Positions 33,045 through 42,276 of a stretch of 64,000 nucleotides of DNA are shown here, piece by piece. The translations under genes and the position numbers were made by a program. The stretch is from Viridibacillus sp050278625 (GTDB lineage: Bacteria > Bacillota > Bacilli > Bacillales_A > Planococcaceae): NCBI RefSeq assembly GCF_050278625.1, contig NZ_JBNNTI010000001.1:310001-374000 (forward strand), written 5' to 3'. The notes under the pieces were generated by a model. That model was given only the letters and a program-made list of their open reading frames with translations. It did not search any database and was not told where the DNA came from. Position 1 is the stretch's first letter. Each line of letters opens with the position of its first letter.

Positions 33045-33389
33045 TCATTTGATGTCTTCTAACATCATGGATTGAACTACTTTTGCCACTTCTTCAGCAT
33101 TTTCTTCAATATTATTATTCATTTGACTTGCCTGCTGCTCTTTTGTTTGTTCATTGTTCACTACAAGTTCACCTTCAGAAAGGTTAAATTCTTCTGATTG
33201 TGGTGAAAAAAAGACAAATCCAATGATAAAACGTACTAAAAACGCTATTAAAAATACGACAAAAGCAATAATAAATGAGTTAAATAATATCGTCGTTGGC
33301 GTCTTAAAGGATTGGAATGTCATGAAAAAATAAATCGAAAATCCAATCAAAGCAGCCCAACAATTCCATAAAATTGAGCCAACCATCAT
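33045..33389 (-). CDS. Small membrane protein of unknown function between cheD and sigD
   Basis: I do not recognise this 114-residue protein. Two membrane helices are visible (about residues 6-24 and 34-62), the second very hydrophobic (FIIAFVVFLIAFLVRFIIGF). A charged cytoplasm-like tail follows, with the acidic, Gln/Asn-rich stretch EQQASQMNNNIEENAEEVAK. The ATG overlaps the cheD stop (ATGA), with AAGGAG ten bases upstream, so it is co-translated with the chemotaxis genes. An ATG one codon later is equally possible. B. subtilis has no gene here. Position suggests a link with motility, but the sequence gives no mechanism. Confidence 0.7.
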   Translation of the reverse strand: MMVGSILWNCWAALIGFSIYFFMTFQSFKTPTTILFNSFIIAFVVFLIAFLVRFIIGFVFFSPQSEEFNLSEGELVVNNEQTKEQQASQMNNNIEENAEEVAKVVQSMMLEDIK

Positions 33390-33883
33390 ATATCTTTCAC
33401 TCCTTGATTTACTGTTCGAATATTTAATTTGGTCGTTTGTAAATCAAACTCAATCGTTCGACCACTACTACCACCAGTCTCTTCCGCAATAAGAGGTATC
33501 GAGAGTTTTTTTAGTTGTAGCTTCACTGCCTCTACATTACGAGGTCCAATTCTCATAGAATCTCTACTCGATGTAAATTGGAACATCTGCGCTCCTCCAG
33601 CTATTTTTGCTTTTAGCTTAAAAGGTTGGATTCCTTCTTGTTTCAGTAGATTTACCATGGCAGGAATACCTGTATCGGCAAATTTCGCCACATTAATCGA
33701 GTCTGTTCTACCAAGTTGGGAATCTGGAAGCATCACGTGAATTAACCCCGCTACCCCTTTTGATTCATCATATAATACTACCCCTACACACGAACCTAAT
33801 CCGGATGTCCGGATTGTATTAGGTGCTTTTGCAACATCCATCTGAGCTATTCCTACTTTGACTACACTAGGGCTATCTATCAT
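33386..33883 (-). CDS. cheD: Chemoreceptor glutamine deamidase CheD
   Basis: The 165-residue protein deamidates chemoreceptor glutamines and stimulates the CheY-P phosphatase CheC. The catalytic triad of the family is present: the Cys in TSGLGSCVGVVLYD, the His in GLIHVMLPDS and a downstream Thr/Ser in KLKAKIAGGAQMF. It follows cheC by one base and overlaps the next gene by four. Length is typical. Confidence 0.97.
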   Translation of the reverse strand: MIDSPSVVKVGIAQMDVAKAPNTIRTSGLGSCVGVVLYDESKGVAGLIHVMLPDSQLGRTDSINVAKFADTGIPAMVNLLKQEGIQPFKLKAKIAGGAQMFQFTSSRDSMRIGPRNVEAVKLQLKKLSIPLIAEETGGSSGRTIEFDLQTTKLNIRTVNQGVKDI

Positions 33884-33884
33884 A

Positions 33885-34517
33885 TTAGGAAACTCCTAAT
33901 GCTTTAAAAATAGATTCAAAGGAGTCGGGATCAGGTAACAAGAAGAAATGTCCTCTAACCGTCTCTGTATCTCCCATACTTTCTTCATAAATCGTTGTAT
34001 CAATCACGATAACATGATCGCTCACTTGAGATACTTCGATTAATCCAAAACTGATAATAGCACCAAACATATCTATACTTAACGCAGGTGGGGTTGGATA
34101 AATTTTTAAACTAGTGAAATCCGAGAGTGCTGATAAATATGAGCCTGATAAAATATTACCGAGCTCTTGCATTGCGGAAAAACCTAATTCTGGAATAGGT
34201 GATTGACGGAAATCAAAGCCTTCATCTCGAATTAATTTTTGAATGAAGTGATTTGCTTGTTCAATCGGTAAAATAAAGAACATCCCACCTTTTGCATCTC
34301 CTTCAATTCTCAAATAGATACCAGCGACGACTTGTTCCGCACCGCCACCTCTTTCCATCATTTCATTAAATGACACCATTTCAACTTTCGGTACACGCAT
34401 ATCTATTTTTGTATTTAATAAAGATGAAAGAGCGGTAGCAGCATGCGCTGCTCCAATGTTACCAATCTCTTTTAAAACATCTAAATGTAATGACGTGATT
34501 TTATTATGAAATGTCAT
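33885..34517 (-). CDS. cheC: CheY-P phosphatase CheC
   Basis: The 210-residue protein removes phosphate from CheY-P and also binds CheD in the adaptation system of Bacillota. It has two copies of the CheC/CheX/FliY active-site motif, LDVLKEIGNIGAAHAATALS in the first half and ELGFSAMQELGNILSGSYLS in the second, each with the paired Glu and Asn residues. It sits between cheW and cheD. Confidence 0.96.
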   Translation of the reverse strand: MTFHNKITSLHLDVLKEIGNIGAAHAATALSSLLNTKIDMRVPKVEMVSFNEMMERGGGAEQVVAGIYLRIEGDAKGGMFFILPIEQANHFIQKLIRDEGFDFRQSPIPELGFSAMQELGNILSGSYLSALSDFTSLKIYPTPPALSIDMFGAIISFGLIEVSQVSDHVIVIDTTIYEESMGDTETVRGHFFLLPDPDSFESIFKALGVS

Positions 34518-34533
34518 AGGTCCATACCTTTCT

Positions 34534-34980
34534 TTACTTTAACGTATTTAGTACTTTATCTAAATGAAGCAAAATAAGAAGGCGCTTACCGACTTTCGCA
34601 ACACCTGAAATGAATTCCTCTTCTAAAGAACCTACCACTTCAGGTTGTGGCTCAATGGATTCTTTCGGAATATCCATTACATCATTTGCTGCATCAACGA
34701 TAAATCCTACTTCCATTTCATCTAGTGAAATAATAATGATTCTAGTAGTTTCATTATCCGAAGAAGTATTCAAGTCAAAGCGTTCGCGTAAATCAATGAT
34801 TGGCGTTACAACACCTCGTAAGTTGATAACACCTTTCACGTATCTCGGTGTTTTTGGAACACGTGTAATATGCATTGTTTTTTCAATTCCTTGAACTTGA
34901 CTAACGGGAATTGCGTACTCTTTATCTGCTAATTGAAAAACAATTACTTTCAAACTTTCTACATCGAGCGTATTTACCAT
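34534..34980 (-). CDS. cheW: Chemotaxis coupling protein CheW
   Basis: The 148-residue protein links receptors to CheA. The SH3-like fold is recognised from VIVFQLADKEYAIPVSQVQG, ITRVPKTPRYVKGVINLRG and VVTPIIDLRERF. Two ATGs are adjacent; I choose the second (34980), six bases after AGAGGTG, over the first, which lies only three bases from it. It follows cheA by 26 bases and precedes cheC. Confidence 0.96.
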   Translation of the reverse strand: MVNTLDVESLKVIVFQLADKEYAIPVSQVQGIEKTMHITRVPKTPRYVKGVINLRGVVTPIIDLRERFDLNTSSDNETTRIIIISLDEMEVGFIVDAANDVMDIPKESIEPQPEVVGSLEEEFISGVAKVGKRLLILLHLDKVLNTLK

Positions 34981-35006
34981 CATTTACACCTCTTTCGATC
35001 ATTTCA

Positions 35007-37070
35007 TTATTTAATAAGCGCGTTACAATCTACAATCAAAGCCACTTTTCCGTTACCGAGAATTGTTGCACCAGAAATAGCAAAGACATTTGTTAAATAA
35101 TTCCCTAGAGCTTTCAGTACAATTTCTTGTTGACCAATAAATGAATCAACAACTAATCCAGCCATTTTCTCACCTTTACGGACGATAACCACCGAATGGA
35201 ATTCTTCATCCATTGCTTCATTGCGTGGTACTTCAAAGATTTCCTCTAAAAATACTAAAGGTACAACTTTACCGCGGAAATCAATTACTTTTTGATTATG
35301 CGCATTCATAATATCAGAAGAGCGAATAATTGATGTTTCGATAATTGATGATAAAGGAATTGCATAGATTTCTTTTTCAATTTCCACAAGCATTACGGAA
35401 ATAATAGATAATGTTAAAGGTAATTGAATCGAGAATAATGAACCTTTACCCTCAGTCGATTCGATTGTAATATTCCCACCTAAAGATTCAATTGTTGATT
35501 TAACAACATCTAGGCCTACACCACGACCTGATACGTCTGAAATAACGTCTGCTGTTGAGAACCCAGATGATAAGATTAATTCATTAACTTGATTGTCTGT
35601 CATTGCTGCTGCAATTTCAGGTGTTACGACACCTTTAGAAATTGCTTTAGACAATACTTTTTCACGGTTAATACCCGCACCGTCATCTTCTAATTCGATG
35701 AATACATGATTGCCACTATGATATGCGCGAAGGACTATTGTACCTTCTTCGGGTTTACCTTTTGCACGACGTACTTCAGGACTTTCAACACCATGATCTA
35801 AGCCATTTCTAATTAAGTGAACAAGAGGATCACCGATTTCATCAATAACTGTACGATCTAGTTCTGTTTCAGCTCCGACAATTTCTAGATTTACTTTTTT
35901 ATTTAATTCACGCGTTAACTGGCGCACCATTTTAGGGAAACGATTAAATACAGTTTCCACTGGTACCATACGCATTGTTAAAATAATATTTTGTAGATCT
36001 CCAGAAATACGGGACATTCTTTCAACAGTTTCATTTAGTTCGCTATGATTTAACTCTGACGCGATTGATTGTAAACGCCCGCGATCAATGACTAACTCCT
36101 CAAACAGATTCATTAAAATATCAAGTCGTTCAATATTTACACGAATTGTTTTACTAGTTGCGTGACCACCGCTATTTTTGGCTGGAGTCTTTTTGGCAGC
36201 AGGAGCATCATCTGATTCTTTCTTCACTACCTGTTGCTGTGGTTGTTCGACAATGAATTGTTCAACTTGTGGAGGTTCTATTGCTCCAACCATCGCTTGA
36301 TTTAAGGCTTGGAAATCGAATGGTTGTACAATAACGCGATCTACTTCAGATACTTTCAACAACTTCTTCTCTATATCTTCAGCTGGCTCTTTTGAAATAA
36401 GGGCTATATAGAAGTCATTATCAAATTGCTCTTCTTCAAGCTTTTCAACAGAAGGGGAAGACTTGATAACATCACCCATTTTTTCAAGTAATTCAAACAC
36501 CATATATACGCGTGCTGCTTTTAATAAACAATCTTCACGTAGATGAACTGAAATTTCATATGTGATAAAGCCTTGTTCTTGTGATTGTTGAATGACTGTT
36601 AATTCAAAATCATCGTATTCAAGTAACACTGTGGATTCAACAATTGTCGTTGCTGCCACTTCGTTATTTGACGTAGAATTAGTAAGTGATTCACCCAATT
36701 CTATTTTCTTAAGAGATTCAACAGTTGCACTTACATCCTTTTTTCCATCTCCGCCACTAGCAATATCGTTAACCATTTCTTCAAGATGGTCTACTGATTC
36801 AAAGACAACATCCAAAATTTCAGGAGTTACTTTAATCTTTTCATTACGAATTGCATCTAAAACATTTTCCATTTTATGAGTTAAATCAGCTAAATCTTCG
36901 AAGCCCATTGTCGCTGACATACCTTTTAATGTATGCGCATTACGGAAAATATCATTCACAATTGCTAAATCTTCTGGGTTTCTCTCTAATTCTAGTAGAC
37001 TTTCACTACAAGACTGAAGATGCTCTTTACTTTCGTCAATAAACACTTCTAAATATTGATTTGTATCCAT
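35007..37070 (-). CDS. cheA: Chemotaxis histidine kinase CheA
   Basis: The 687-residue kinase phosphorylates CheY and CheB in response to receptors. It has the P1 HPt domain with the phosphorylation site His46 in FRNAHTLKGMSATMG, a P2 region (about residues 150-260), the P3 dimerisation segment (starting near IRVNIERLDILMNLFEELV), the P4 kinase domain with DPLVHLIRNGLDHGVE and DVSGRGVGLDVVKSTIE, and a C-terminal CheW-like P5 domain. The linker after P2 is rich in Gln, Lys and Ala. It lies between cheB and cheW as in B. subtilis. Confidence 0.98.
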   Translation of the reverse strand: MDTNQYLEVFIDESKEHLQSCSESLLELERNPEDLAIVNDIFRNAHTLKGMSATMGFEDLADLTHKMENVLDAIRNEKIKVTPEILDVVFESVDHLEEMVNDIASGGDGKKDVSATVESLKKIELGESLTNSTSNNEVAATTIVESTVLLEYDDFELTVIQQSQEQGFITYEISVHLREDCLLKAARVYMVFELLEKMGDVIKSSPSVEKLEEEQFDNDFYIALISKEPAEDIEKKLLKVSEVDRVIVQPFDFQALNQAMVGAIEPPQVEQFIVEQPQQQVVKKESDDAPAAKKTPAKNSGGHATSKTIRVNIERLDILMNLFEELVIDRGRLQSIASELNHSELNETVERMSRISGDLQNIILTMRMVPVETVFNRFPKMVRQLTRELNKKVNLEIVGAETELDRTVIDEIGDPLVHLIRNGLDHGVESPEVRRAKGKPEEGTIVLRAYHSGNHVFIELEDDGAGINREKVLSKAISKGVVTPEIAAAMTDNQVNELILSSGFSTADVISDVSGRGVGLDVVKSTIESLGGNITIESTEGKGSLFSIQLPLTLSIISVMLVEIEKEIYAIPLSSIIETSIIRSSDIMNAHNQKVIDFRGKVVPLVFLEEIFEVPRNEAMDEEFHSVVIVRKGEKMAGLVVDSFIGQQEIVLKALGNYLTNVFAISGATILGNGKVALIVDCNALIK

Positions 37071-37083
37071 AGAATGGCCCCCT

Positions 37084-38232
37084 TTAAGGCAAATATTTCA
37101 TTACTGTTTCTGCAATATCATCTACATCCGCTACTTCATCAACTAAACCTGTTTCAAAAGCTGCTTTAGGCATGCCATAAACAATGCATGTATTAGCAGA
37201 TTCAGTTATAGCAATTACTTTTCCAGTATTCTTTAATTGAATTAAACCTTTTGTTCCATCAGCGCCCATTCCCGTCATAATAACAGCCACTTTATCAACC
37301 TCACTGAATTGACATATATCTTCAAATAGCACGTCGACAGATGGTCTATGCCCCCCACGAGGTGGCTCTTGATCATCTAATACAATGCCATAAGACATAC
37401 CTATTTTACGAAGCTTCATATGATAGCCACCTGGAGCTATGTAAGCAACTCCATTTTGCAAAACATCACCATTTTCAGCTTCTTTCACAGTAATACCAGA
37501 CAGTTGATCTAAACGATTTGATAGTGACTTTGTAAAACCTGCAGGCATATGTTGTACAATTAGGATTGGTGCTTTGGTGGTTGCTGGTATTTTAGTTATG
37601 ACTTCTTGTAAAGCTCTTGGTCCTCCAGTTGAAGTACCGATAAGTACCATTTTCTTAGAATGTGCTGACCATTCTTTTTTGACTTGAGTTGCAGCTGTTT
37701 CAGCCATGCTTTCCTGTTGCTGCACTCTCGGCATCCTTCGTGATAAAAGACCAGAATTACTCAATTCTCCAGTTATTTTAGTTTTACTTGGTTTGGCAAC
37801 TGGTTGACGAAGTTTTGAAACTTGTACATTAGCAGCATGCTCAACTTTATATACAAGGTCTTTCTTGATTTTATGTAAATCTAGCGAAATTGTACCACTT
37901 GGTTTAGCAATAAAATCAACCGCCCCATTCGCCATTGCTTCTAATGTCGATTCAGCACCCCGTTCTGTCGTACTTGATAGCATAACTACAGGTACCGGTG
38001 ATTCTGCCATGATTTTTTTAAGAGCTTCTAAACCATTCATTTCTGGCATTTCAACATCCAAAGTCACAACATCAGGCTTAAGGTTTTTAATCTTGCGTAT
38101 TGCATCATTACCGTTACGAGCAGTGCCTATAACTTGTACTTTACTACTATCCGTAAAAAAATCTGAAATGAGCTTCCTCATAAAAGCAGAGTCATCAACG
38201 ATGAGTAACTTTTTTGTTTGAGAAATGTTCAA
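37084..38232 (-). CDS. cheB: Chemotaxis response regulator / protein-glutamate methylesterase CheB
   Basis: The 382-residue protein has an N-terminal receiver domain (VDDSAFMRKL, phosphoacceptor Asp59 in VTLDVEMPEMNG) and a C-terminal methylesterase domain. The catalytic residues are carried in LIGTSTGGPRALQEV (Ser), VQHMPAGFT (His) and VIMTGMGADGTKGL (Asp). The linker (about residues 135-185) is variable. The start is one base before the end of the preceding flhG, so the two are tightly linked. Confidence 0.97.
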   Translation of the reverse strand: MNISQTKKLLIVDDSAFMRKLISDFFTDSSKVQVIGTARNGNDAIRKIKNLKPDVVTLDVEMPEMNGLEALKKIMAESPVPVVMLSSTTERGAESTLEAMANGAVDFIAKPSGTISLDLHKIKKDLVYKVEHAANVQVSKLRQPVAKPSKTKITGELSNSGLLSRRMPRVQQQESMAETAATQVKKEWSAHSKKMVLIGTSTGGPRALQEVITKIPATTKAPILIVQHMPAGFTKSLSNRLDQLSGITVKEAENGDVLQNGVAYIAPGGYHMKLRKIGMSYGIVLDDQEPPRGGHRPSVDVLFEDICQFSEVDKVAVIMTGMGADGTKGLIQLKNTGKVIAITESANTCIVYGMPKAAFETGLVDEVADVDDIAETVMKYLP

Positions 38233-39108
38233 CTAATCATCACGACCTTTCGAAAAAATACTTTTCAATTTAGACAAAAAGTTATTCGTCCTAGCCGGTA
38301 CATGTGCTTCTTCAATGCAATCTTCCATATAACGATAAGTTATATCTCGTAACGTTTTTGTAATTGGAGCATTTGGAAATAAAATTGAAAAGGGAACTTG
38401 TTTGCGCACAGCTTGTCTTACAAGTGGGTCCTCGGGTAAAGACCCTAATATAGTGACTTCTTTTGACAAAAATCTTGACATAGCATGGCTTAATCGTCTA
38501 AGAGCATCAGGACCTTCTTCTTGATCCATAGTACGATTACACAGAAGGTAAAACTTTTTTTCCGGGTCTTTATAATGAATATACTTCATCATGGAATACG
38601 CATCTGTTATGGATGTCGGCTCAGTTGTGGAAATAACTATAATATCTTCAACTGACACTAACAAATCTAAAGACCAATTAGTTGCTCCTGCTCCCATATC
38701 GAATACTATGTAATCAAATGACTTTTGCAACATTTCAAATGCTTCAATCAACCGATTAAACATTTTTTCAGACCATTCCATAAGTCCAATCATCCCCGTG
38801 CCACCGGAAATATACTGCAAACCATTTGGCCCCTCAAAAATGACATCTTGTAATGAACAATCTCCGTGTAAATAGTCATTTAAACTTTTCCGAGCGCTTT
38901 CACCTAAAAGAATATGAATATTCCCCATTCCGATATCCATATCAACAATAACAACTTTTTTTCCATGGGAGGCTAAAGTATTAGAAAAATTCGTTGTAAA
39001 ATTACTTTTCCCAACGCCACCTTTTCCACTTACAACTGCAATAGATTTCCCTATTAATCCTTGACTACGCAACATATACATCCTTAAAGATTCTGCTTGA
39101 TCTCTCAT
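38233..39108 (-). CDS. flhG: Flagellar number/position ATPase FlhG (YlxH)
   Basis: The 291-residue MinD/ParA-type protein controls flagellar number and placement by acting on FlhF. It shows the deviant Walker A motif in IAVVSGKGGVGKSNFTTN, the MDIGMGNIHILLG and DYIVFDMGAGA motifs, and an N-terminal activator segment RDQAESLRMYM with a Gln. A C-terminal amphipathic helix ending NNFLSKLKSIFSKG could bind membrane. The start overlaps the flhF stop by four bases. Confidence 0.95.
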   Translation of the reverse strand: MRDQAESLRMYMLRSQGLIGKSIAVVSGKGGVGKSNFTTNFSNTLASHGKKVVIVDMDIGMGNIHILLGESARKSLNDYLHGDCSLQDVIFEGPNGLQYISGGTGMIGLMEWSEKMFNRLIEAFEMLQKSFDYIVFDMGAGATNWSLDLLVSVEDIIVISTTEPTSITDAYSMMKYIHYKDPEKKFYLLCNRTMDQEEGPDALRRLSHAMSRFLSKEVTILGSLPEDPLVRQAVRKQVPFSILFPNAPITKTLRDITYRYMEDCIEEAHVPARTNNFLSKLKSIFSKGRDD

Positions 39109-40223
39109 TTCCTATCTCCTTGAAAGAACAATTCAACTACACTTTCAAATGAGGCCTCCTCAATATCTTCTGGTACTTCTTGACCAGTAGTATAGTAAGC
39201 AAGTCCTTTATTATATTTAACCATTAAATTAATCATTGAGCCAATAGAATTTGTTTCATCAAGCTTTGTAAATATCAATTTAGTAATAGGAAATGCCAAA
39301 AATTGTTGAATAATTGTTTCCATATCACGCTCTTTTGATGTCATTGATAGGACTAAAAAGCTTTCCATATCTTTTTCAAAGTCTATTAATTCTTGTAAAT
39401 CTTCAACGTACTTCACTTCTTTATAGTTTCGCCCAGCTGTATCAATAAAGATTAAATCTAGATGATCAAATTTTTCCAGTGCTTGCTCATAGTCTTGTTT
39501 GTTGTAAACAATCTCTACAGGTGCTTGAAGTAAATTCGCATATGTTTTCAATTGTTCGATCGCAGCAATTCTATACGTATCAGTAGTAATGAAACCTATT
39601 TTTTGTTTCTTTTCGAGTACCGCTCTAGCTGCCATTTTAGCAATTGTCGTGGTTTTACCAACTCCAGTTGGTCCTAAAACGTTTATATATTTTTTTTCAT
39701 AAGAAATACCACCGAAAGAAAGCTGCTCAATACTAGCTTTTAGAGATTCTTTCGCTAGGTTGAGAAGCTCCTCTTGCGATAAATCTCCTTTGCTATTTTT
39801 TATAATTGCAAAAAGCTCATCACCAATACGTGTGACAAGCTCTTGATTTAGCTCCTGTTTCTCTAGTTGTTCAATCAGAGGTAAGAGTTCATCTGGATAC
39901 TTGGCCCCTACAGAGTGTCGTTGCATTGATTGCATAAGTAATTTCAAATCAGCTATTTCTTTTTTGATTTCTTCAGAATTTTGTTCTGAATGAATACTAT
40001 TTTCAATCACAGGCTGAACTGGGGCTAGAAAAGGCGCAGATTCTCTTACTTCTGCGCGATCTAGCCCTGCTACCACTTCAATACTTTTCTTTTTAAATAA
40101 CCCTAAAAATCCTTTTGAATACACTACTTTTGAATTGACTATGACTGCATCATCACCAAAATCAGCACGAACTTTTTTCATTGCGGCTGGCATTGACGGT
40201 GCTACATATTTTTTCATTTTCAT
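39105..40223 (-). CDS. flhF: Flagellar biosynthesis GTPase FlhF
   Basis: The 372-residue SRP-like GTPase recruits early flagellar components to the right cell site. It has a basic, Ala/Met-rich N-terminus (KMKKYVAPSMPAAMKKVRAD), an N domain and a G domain with GPTGVGKTTTIAKMAARA, DTYRIAAIEQLKTYA, DTAGRNYK and FTKLDETNSIGSM. It overlaps flhA upstream and flhG downstream by four bases each. Confidence 0.96.
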   Translation of the reverse strand: MKMKKYVAPSMPAAMKKVRADFGDDAVIVNSKVVYSKGFLGLFKKKSIEVVAGLDRAEVRESAPFLAPVQPVIENSIHSEQNSEEIKKEIADLKLLMQSMQRHSVGAKYPDELLPLIEQLEKQELNQELVTRIGDELFAIIKNSKGDLSQEELLNLAKESLKASIEQLSFGGISYEKKYINVLGPTGVGKTTTIAKMAARAVLEKKQKIGFITTDTYRIAAIEQLKTYANLLQAPVEIVYNKQDYEQALEKFDHLDLIFIDTAGRNYKEVKYVEDLQELIDFEKDMESFLVLSMTSKERDMETIIQQFLAFPITKLIFTKLDETNSIGSMINLMVKYNKGLAYYTTGQEVPEDIEEASFESVVELFFQGDRK

Positions 40224-42253
40224 TCAACATTCACCACCCCAACACTTTGAATCTCAATTGATGCTTCCAGTTCATTATACGAAAGAATTGGAATTTGAGG
40301 GAAATATCTCTCTGTCAATTGTCGTAGGTACATTCGAACAGCAGGTGAGCATAAAATCACAGGTGATTGTTCAAAGAATGCAATACGTTCTATTTCTCTC
40401 GCAATCGATTCTAGTATCGCTTGAGAATCTTGTGGATCCATCGCCAAATAGTTTCCGTGATCCGTTTGTTGGATACTGTCTGCTATCATTTTTTCCACTT
40501 TAGCAGCAACAGTTAATACTTTTAACTCCGGCTGATTGCCTGCATGCTGAGCAGATATTTGACGAGCAAGAGCTTGGCGAACGTACTCAGTCAGCACATC
40601 CACATCCGATGTTAACTTCGCATAATCTGCTAATGTCTCGAAAATGATTGGTAAATTACGAACCGAAACATTTTCTTCCAATAATTTCGCCAATACTTTT
40701 TGAATCTCACCAATTGATAATGGTGTTGGTGTTAATTCTTCTACTAAAATTGGTGCTGATTCTCTTAAATGATCGATTAATTGTTTTGTTTCTTGACGAC
40801 CAAGTAGGTCAGAAGCATTTGCACGAATAATTTCAGTTAAATGTGTTGATACGACACTCGGAGGATCCACTACTGTATAACCAAGCATTTCAGCTTCCTC
40901 TTTTACTTGCTCCGTAATCCATTTTGCAGGTAAACTAAATGATGGCTCTACTGTATCGATCCCTTCAATCGAATCATCATCTCCAGGACTCATAGCCAAG
41001 TAGTGATCTAATAGCAGTTCACCATTCGCAAGTTCGTTTCCTTTTATTTTGATACGATATTCATTCGGTTGTAATTGAATATTGTCGCGAATACGAACAA
41101 CTGGTATGACTATCCCTAACTCAAGAGCAAGTTGTCGTCGAATCATTACAACCCGATCCAATAAGTCCCCACCTTGTGCTGTATCGACTAATGGTATTAA
41201 GCCATATCCAAATTCAAATTCAATTGGATCAACATTTAATAAATTAATGACATTTTCTGGACTTTTCAGATTATCAGTTGCCACTTCTTCTTCAATTTCT
41301 TGTAATTCTTCAATCTCTTCTTGTTTTTGATGACTAATACGGTAGGCAATGAATGCCAGTACCCCTGCCACTGGAACTGTAAAGATTAACTCGATTGGCG
41401 TTACAATTCCTAACAGAAAAATTGTAGCTGACGCGATATACAACAACTTCGGATTAGCAAGTAATTGACCAGTAATATCTGCGCTTAAATTACCATCAGA
41501 AGCTGCACGCGTTACTACGATACCTGTTGCAGTAGAAATTAATAGAGCTGGAATTTGTGATACTAAACCGTCACCTACTGTTAAAGTAGAGAACAAATGT
41601 ATTGCTTCAGAGAATTCTAAATCCATTTGCACAACACCGATAATCATACCTACTAATAGGTTAATGATGACGATAATAATACCTGCAATAGCGTCCCCTT
41701 TCACAAATTTTGTGGCACCGTCCATAGCTCCGTAGAAGTCTGCTTCATTACCTACTTTTTCACGTCTTTGACGAGCGTCTGTTTCAGAAATTAAACCTGC
41801 ATTTAAATCGGCATCAATCGCCATTTGCTTACCAGGCATCGCATCTAATGTAAAACGAGCTGCAACTTCAGAAACACGCTCAGACCCTTTCGTAATAACA
41901 ATAAACTGAATAATAATTAAAATTACGAATACGACTATACCGACAAGAATATTGCCACCTACAACGAAGGTCCCAAATGTTTCAACTACATTCCCAGCTT
42001 CACCACCACTTAAAATTGCTCGCGTAGTCGAAACGTTTAATCCTAAGCGAAACAGTGTAAGTAATAAAAGTAATGATGGGAAAATTGAAAATTGAAGTGC
42101 CTCTTGCATGTTCATAGCTGTTAATAAAACCAATAATGCTAGCGATATATTAACAATAATGAGAAAGCTTAACATCCACGGAGGTAGAGGGATAATGAGC
42201 ATCGCTACAATTAAAATAACTGCCGATAATACCCCTATGTCGCGAATTTTCAT
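40220..42253 (-). CDS. flhA: Flagellar type III export gate protein FlhA
   Basis: The 677-residue protein forms the nonameric export-gate ring with a cytoplasmic docking platform for substrates. The N-terminal half has about eight membrane segments and the conserved FHIPEP-like loop region VAARFTLDAMPGKQMAIDAD with LNAGLISETDARQRR. The C-terminal half is the soluble domain (from about residue 330) with FGYGLIPLVDTAQGGDLL. It lies between flhB and flhF and overlaps flhF by four bases. Confidence 0.97.
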   Translation of the reverse strand: MKIRDIGVLSAVILIVAMLIIPLPPWMLSFLIIVNISLALLVLLTAMNMQEALQFSIFPSLLLLLTLFRLGLNVSTTRAILSGGEAGNVVETFGTFVVGGNILVGIVVFVILIIIQFIVITKGSERVSEVAARFTLDAMPGKQMAIDADLNAGLISETDARQRREKVGNEADFYGAMDGATKFVKGDAIAGIIIVIINLLVGMIIGVVQMDLEFSEAIHLFSTLTVGDGLVSQIPALLISTATGIVVTRAASDGNLSADITGQLLANPKLLYIASATIFLLGIVTPIELIFTVPVAGVLAFIAYRISHQKQEEIEELQEIEEEVATDNLKSPENVINLLNVDPIEFEFGYGLIPLVDTAQGGDLLDRVVMIRRQLALELGIVIPVVRIRDNIQLQPNEYRIKIKGNELANGELLLDHYLAMSPGDDDSIEGIDTVEPSFSLPAKWITEQVKEEAEMLGYTVVDPPSVVSTHLTEIIRANASDLLGRQETKQLIDHLRESAPILVEELTPTPLSIGEIQKVLAKLLEENVSVRNLPIIFETLADYAKLTSDVDVLTEYVRQALARQISAQHAGNQPELKVLTVAAKVEKMIADSIQQTDHGNYLAMDPQDSQAILESIAREIERIAFFEQSPVILCSPAVRMYLRQLTERYFPQIPILSYNELEASIEIQSVGVVNVE

Positions 42254-42276
42254 GTTTGTCCCTCCTGCTTAAAACT

